Assembly: GCA_035391225.1 (NCBI GenBank)
Contig: DAOPKN010000034.1
Location: 1-22,869 of the forward strand
Length of the DNA: 22,869 bases
Direction: 5' to 3'
Source: DAOPKN01 sp035391225
Lineage (GTDB): Bacteria; Thermotogota; Thermotogae; MWEM01
Below are positions 22,671 through 22,869 of the stretch, in pieces; the first letter of the stretch is position 1, and the number at the start of each line of letters is the position of its first letter. Below the pieces are notes generated by a model. The model was not told the origin of the DNA and did not search any database. It was given only the letters and a program-made list of their open reading frames with translations. Position numbers and translations under genes: made by a program.

Positions 22671-22754
22671 TCGCCTCCCTAACAAAGTGTACCACATTGA
22701 CTGTCTCACTATAGGTGGCAAGACCAAGGAGAATGCCCGCCAAAAATCCGAAGG

Positions 22755-22787
22755 TTCCCGGGGGCCTTGCAGAAAGGTGCCCGGGAA
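22755..22787 (+). terminator. Hairpin with T-rich tail, orphan
   Basis: Outer stem TTCCCGGG/CCCGGGAA and inner CCTT/AAGG, followed by TTTTCTTTT. It has the form of a factor-independent terminator on the plus strand, but no plus-strand gene precedes it. Confidence 0.4.
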
Positions 22788-22814
22788 TTTTCTTTTGAGA
22801 GCGAAGTGCAAAAC

Positions 22815-22840
22815 AGCCGCAGTGGGCTGCGGCGGTCCCA
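22815..22840 (-). repeat. Cruciform repeat, partial copy R3
   Basis: On the minus strand it is identical to the left end of R1 (TGGGACCGCCGCA, then the GCCGCAG-CCCA-CTGCGGC hairpin). The opposite end is not recognisable, so it is a half copy or a decayed one. Confidence 0.6.
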
Positions 22841-22869
22841 GGGGGCAAAGATGGGCAGGCACTTTGGCC

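Larger units (their letters stand above)
21869..22720 (-). mobile_element. Degenerate IS3-family insertion sequence
   Basis: 852 bp bounded by imperfect 19-bp inverted repeats: TGCCCCCAAAACTGAGACA on the left against TGCCACCTATAGTGAGACA from the right end, 15 of 19 matching. It carries a transposase pseudogene on the minus strand. Intact relatives are about 1.2-1.3 kb, so several hundred bases are missing. No target-site duplication is seen (ATA versus AGA), and the two flanks are not halves of the same gene, so a deletion next to the element is likely. Confidence 0.72.

Noticed and set aside
1..22869. CRISPR array, tRNA or rRNA genes
   Set aside because: No regularly spaced direct repeats, cloverleaf-like sequence or conserved rRNA motif was seen; the dispersed repeats at the right end are palindromic and irregularly spaced.

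Overview
The window looks like a scaffold from an anaerobic, sugar-using bacterium with GC-rich codon use. Secreted binding proteins carry plain Sec signal peptides rather than lipoprotein signals. TTG and GTG starts are common, genes overlap by ATGA or GTGA, and promoters are of the extended -10 type. The gene content (oligosaccharide-type ABC systems, a LacI regulator, an activase/dehydratase pair, ATPase-nuclease paralogues) would suit a Thermotogota-like anaerobe, but no phylogenetic marker is present and the placement is only a guess. The sequence is a draft: 100 Ns at 6894-6993 are flanked by an exact 55-bp duplication.

Left third (1-7610, minus strand). In transcription order: a dCache-type hybrid histidine kinase with receiver and HPt domains (broken only by the assembly gap), a 2-hydroxyacyl-CoA dehydratase (HgdB)-like subunit, a second dehydratase-like subunit fused to a BadF/HgdC-type ATP-dependent activase, and a MASE3 membrane histidine kinase running off the left edge. 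The last three genes overlap by 4 bp each and follow their own extended -10 promoter. This ATP-driven low-potential iron-sulfur redox module, translationally coupled to a sensor kinase and without CoA-pathway genes nearby, is the best candidate for an undescribed system here.

Middle (7796-20007, plus strand). A DHH/DHHA1 phosphoesterase is followed by a complete Opp/Dpp-type ABC importer (binding protein, two permeases, two ATPases) and a LacI-family regulator. Next comes a perfect operator-like palindrome (TGAAACCGGTTTCA) just downstream of a promoter, then a GH30-type glycoside hydrolase, a MalE-type sugar-binding protein and two MalF/MalG-type permeases with no ATPase of their own. A second copy of the 12-bp operator core lies inside the GH30 gene. 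The picture is a carbohydrate locus: GH30 cleaves a polysaccharide or oligosaccharide, two ABC systems import products, and LacI senses one of them. The 'peptide' importer is therefore more likely an oligosaccharide importer. Hairpins follow both binding-protein genes.

Right end (20008-22869). This is a decayed repeat-rich region on the minus strand. It holds two broken paralogues of an AAA ATPase with a C-terminal PD-(D/E)XK-like nuclease domain, three copies of a 25-bp covarying hairpin element that begins with TAG, two full copies and one partial copy of a 75-79-bp cruciform repeat, and a degraded IS3-family element. No tRNA, rRNA or CRISPR array was seen.
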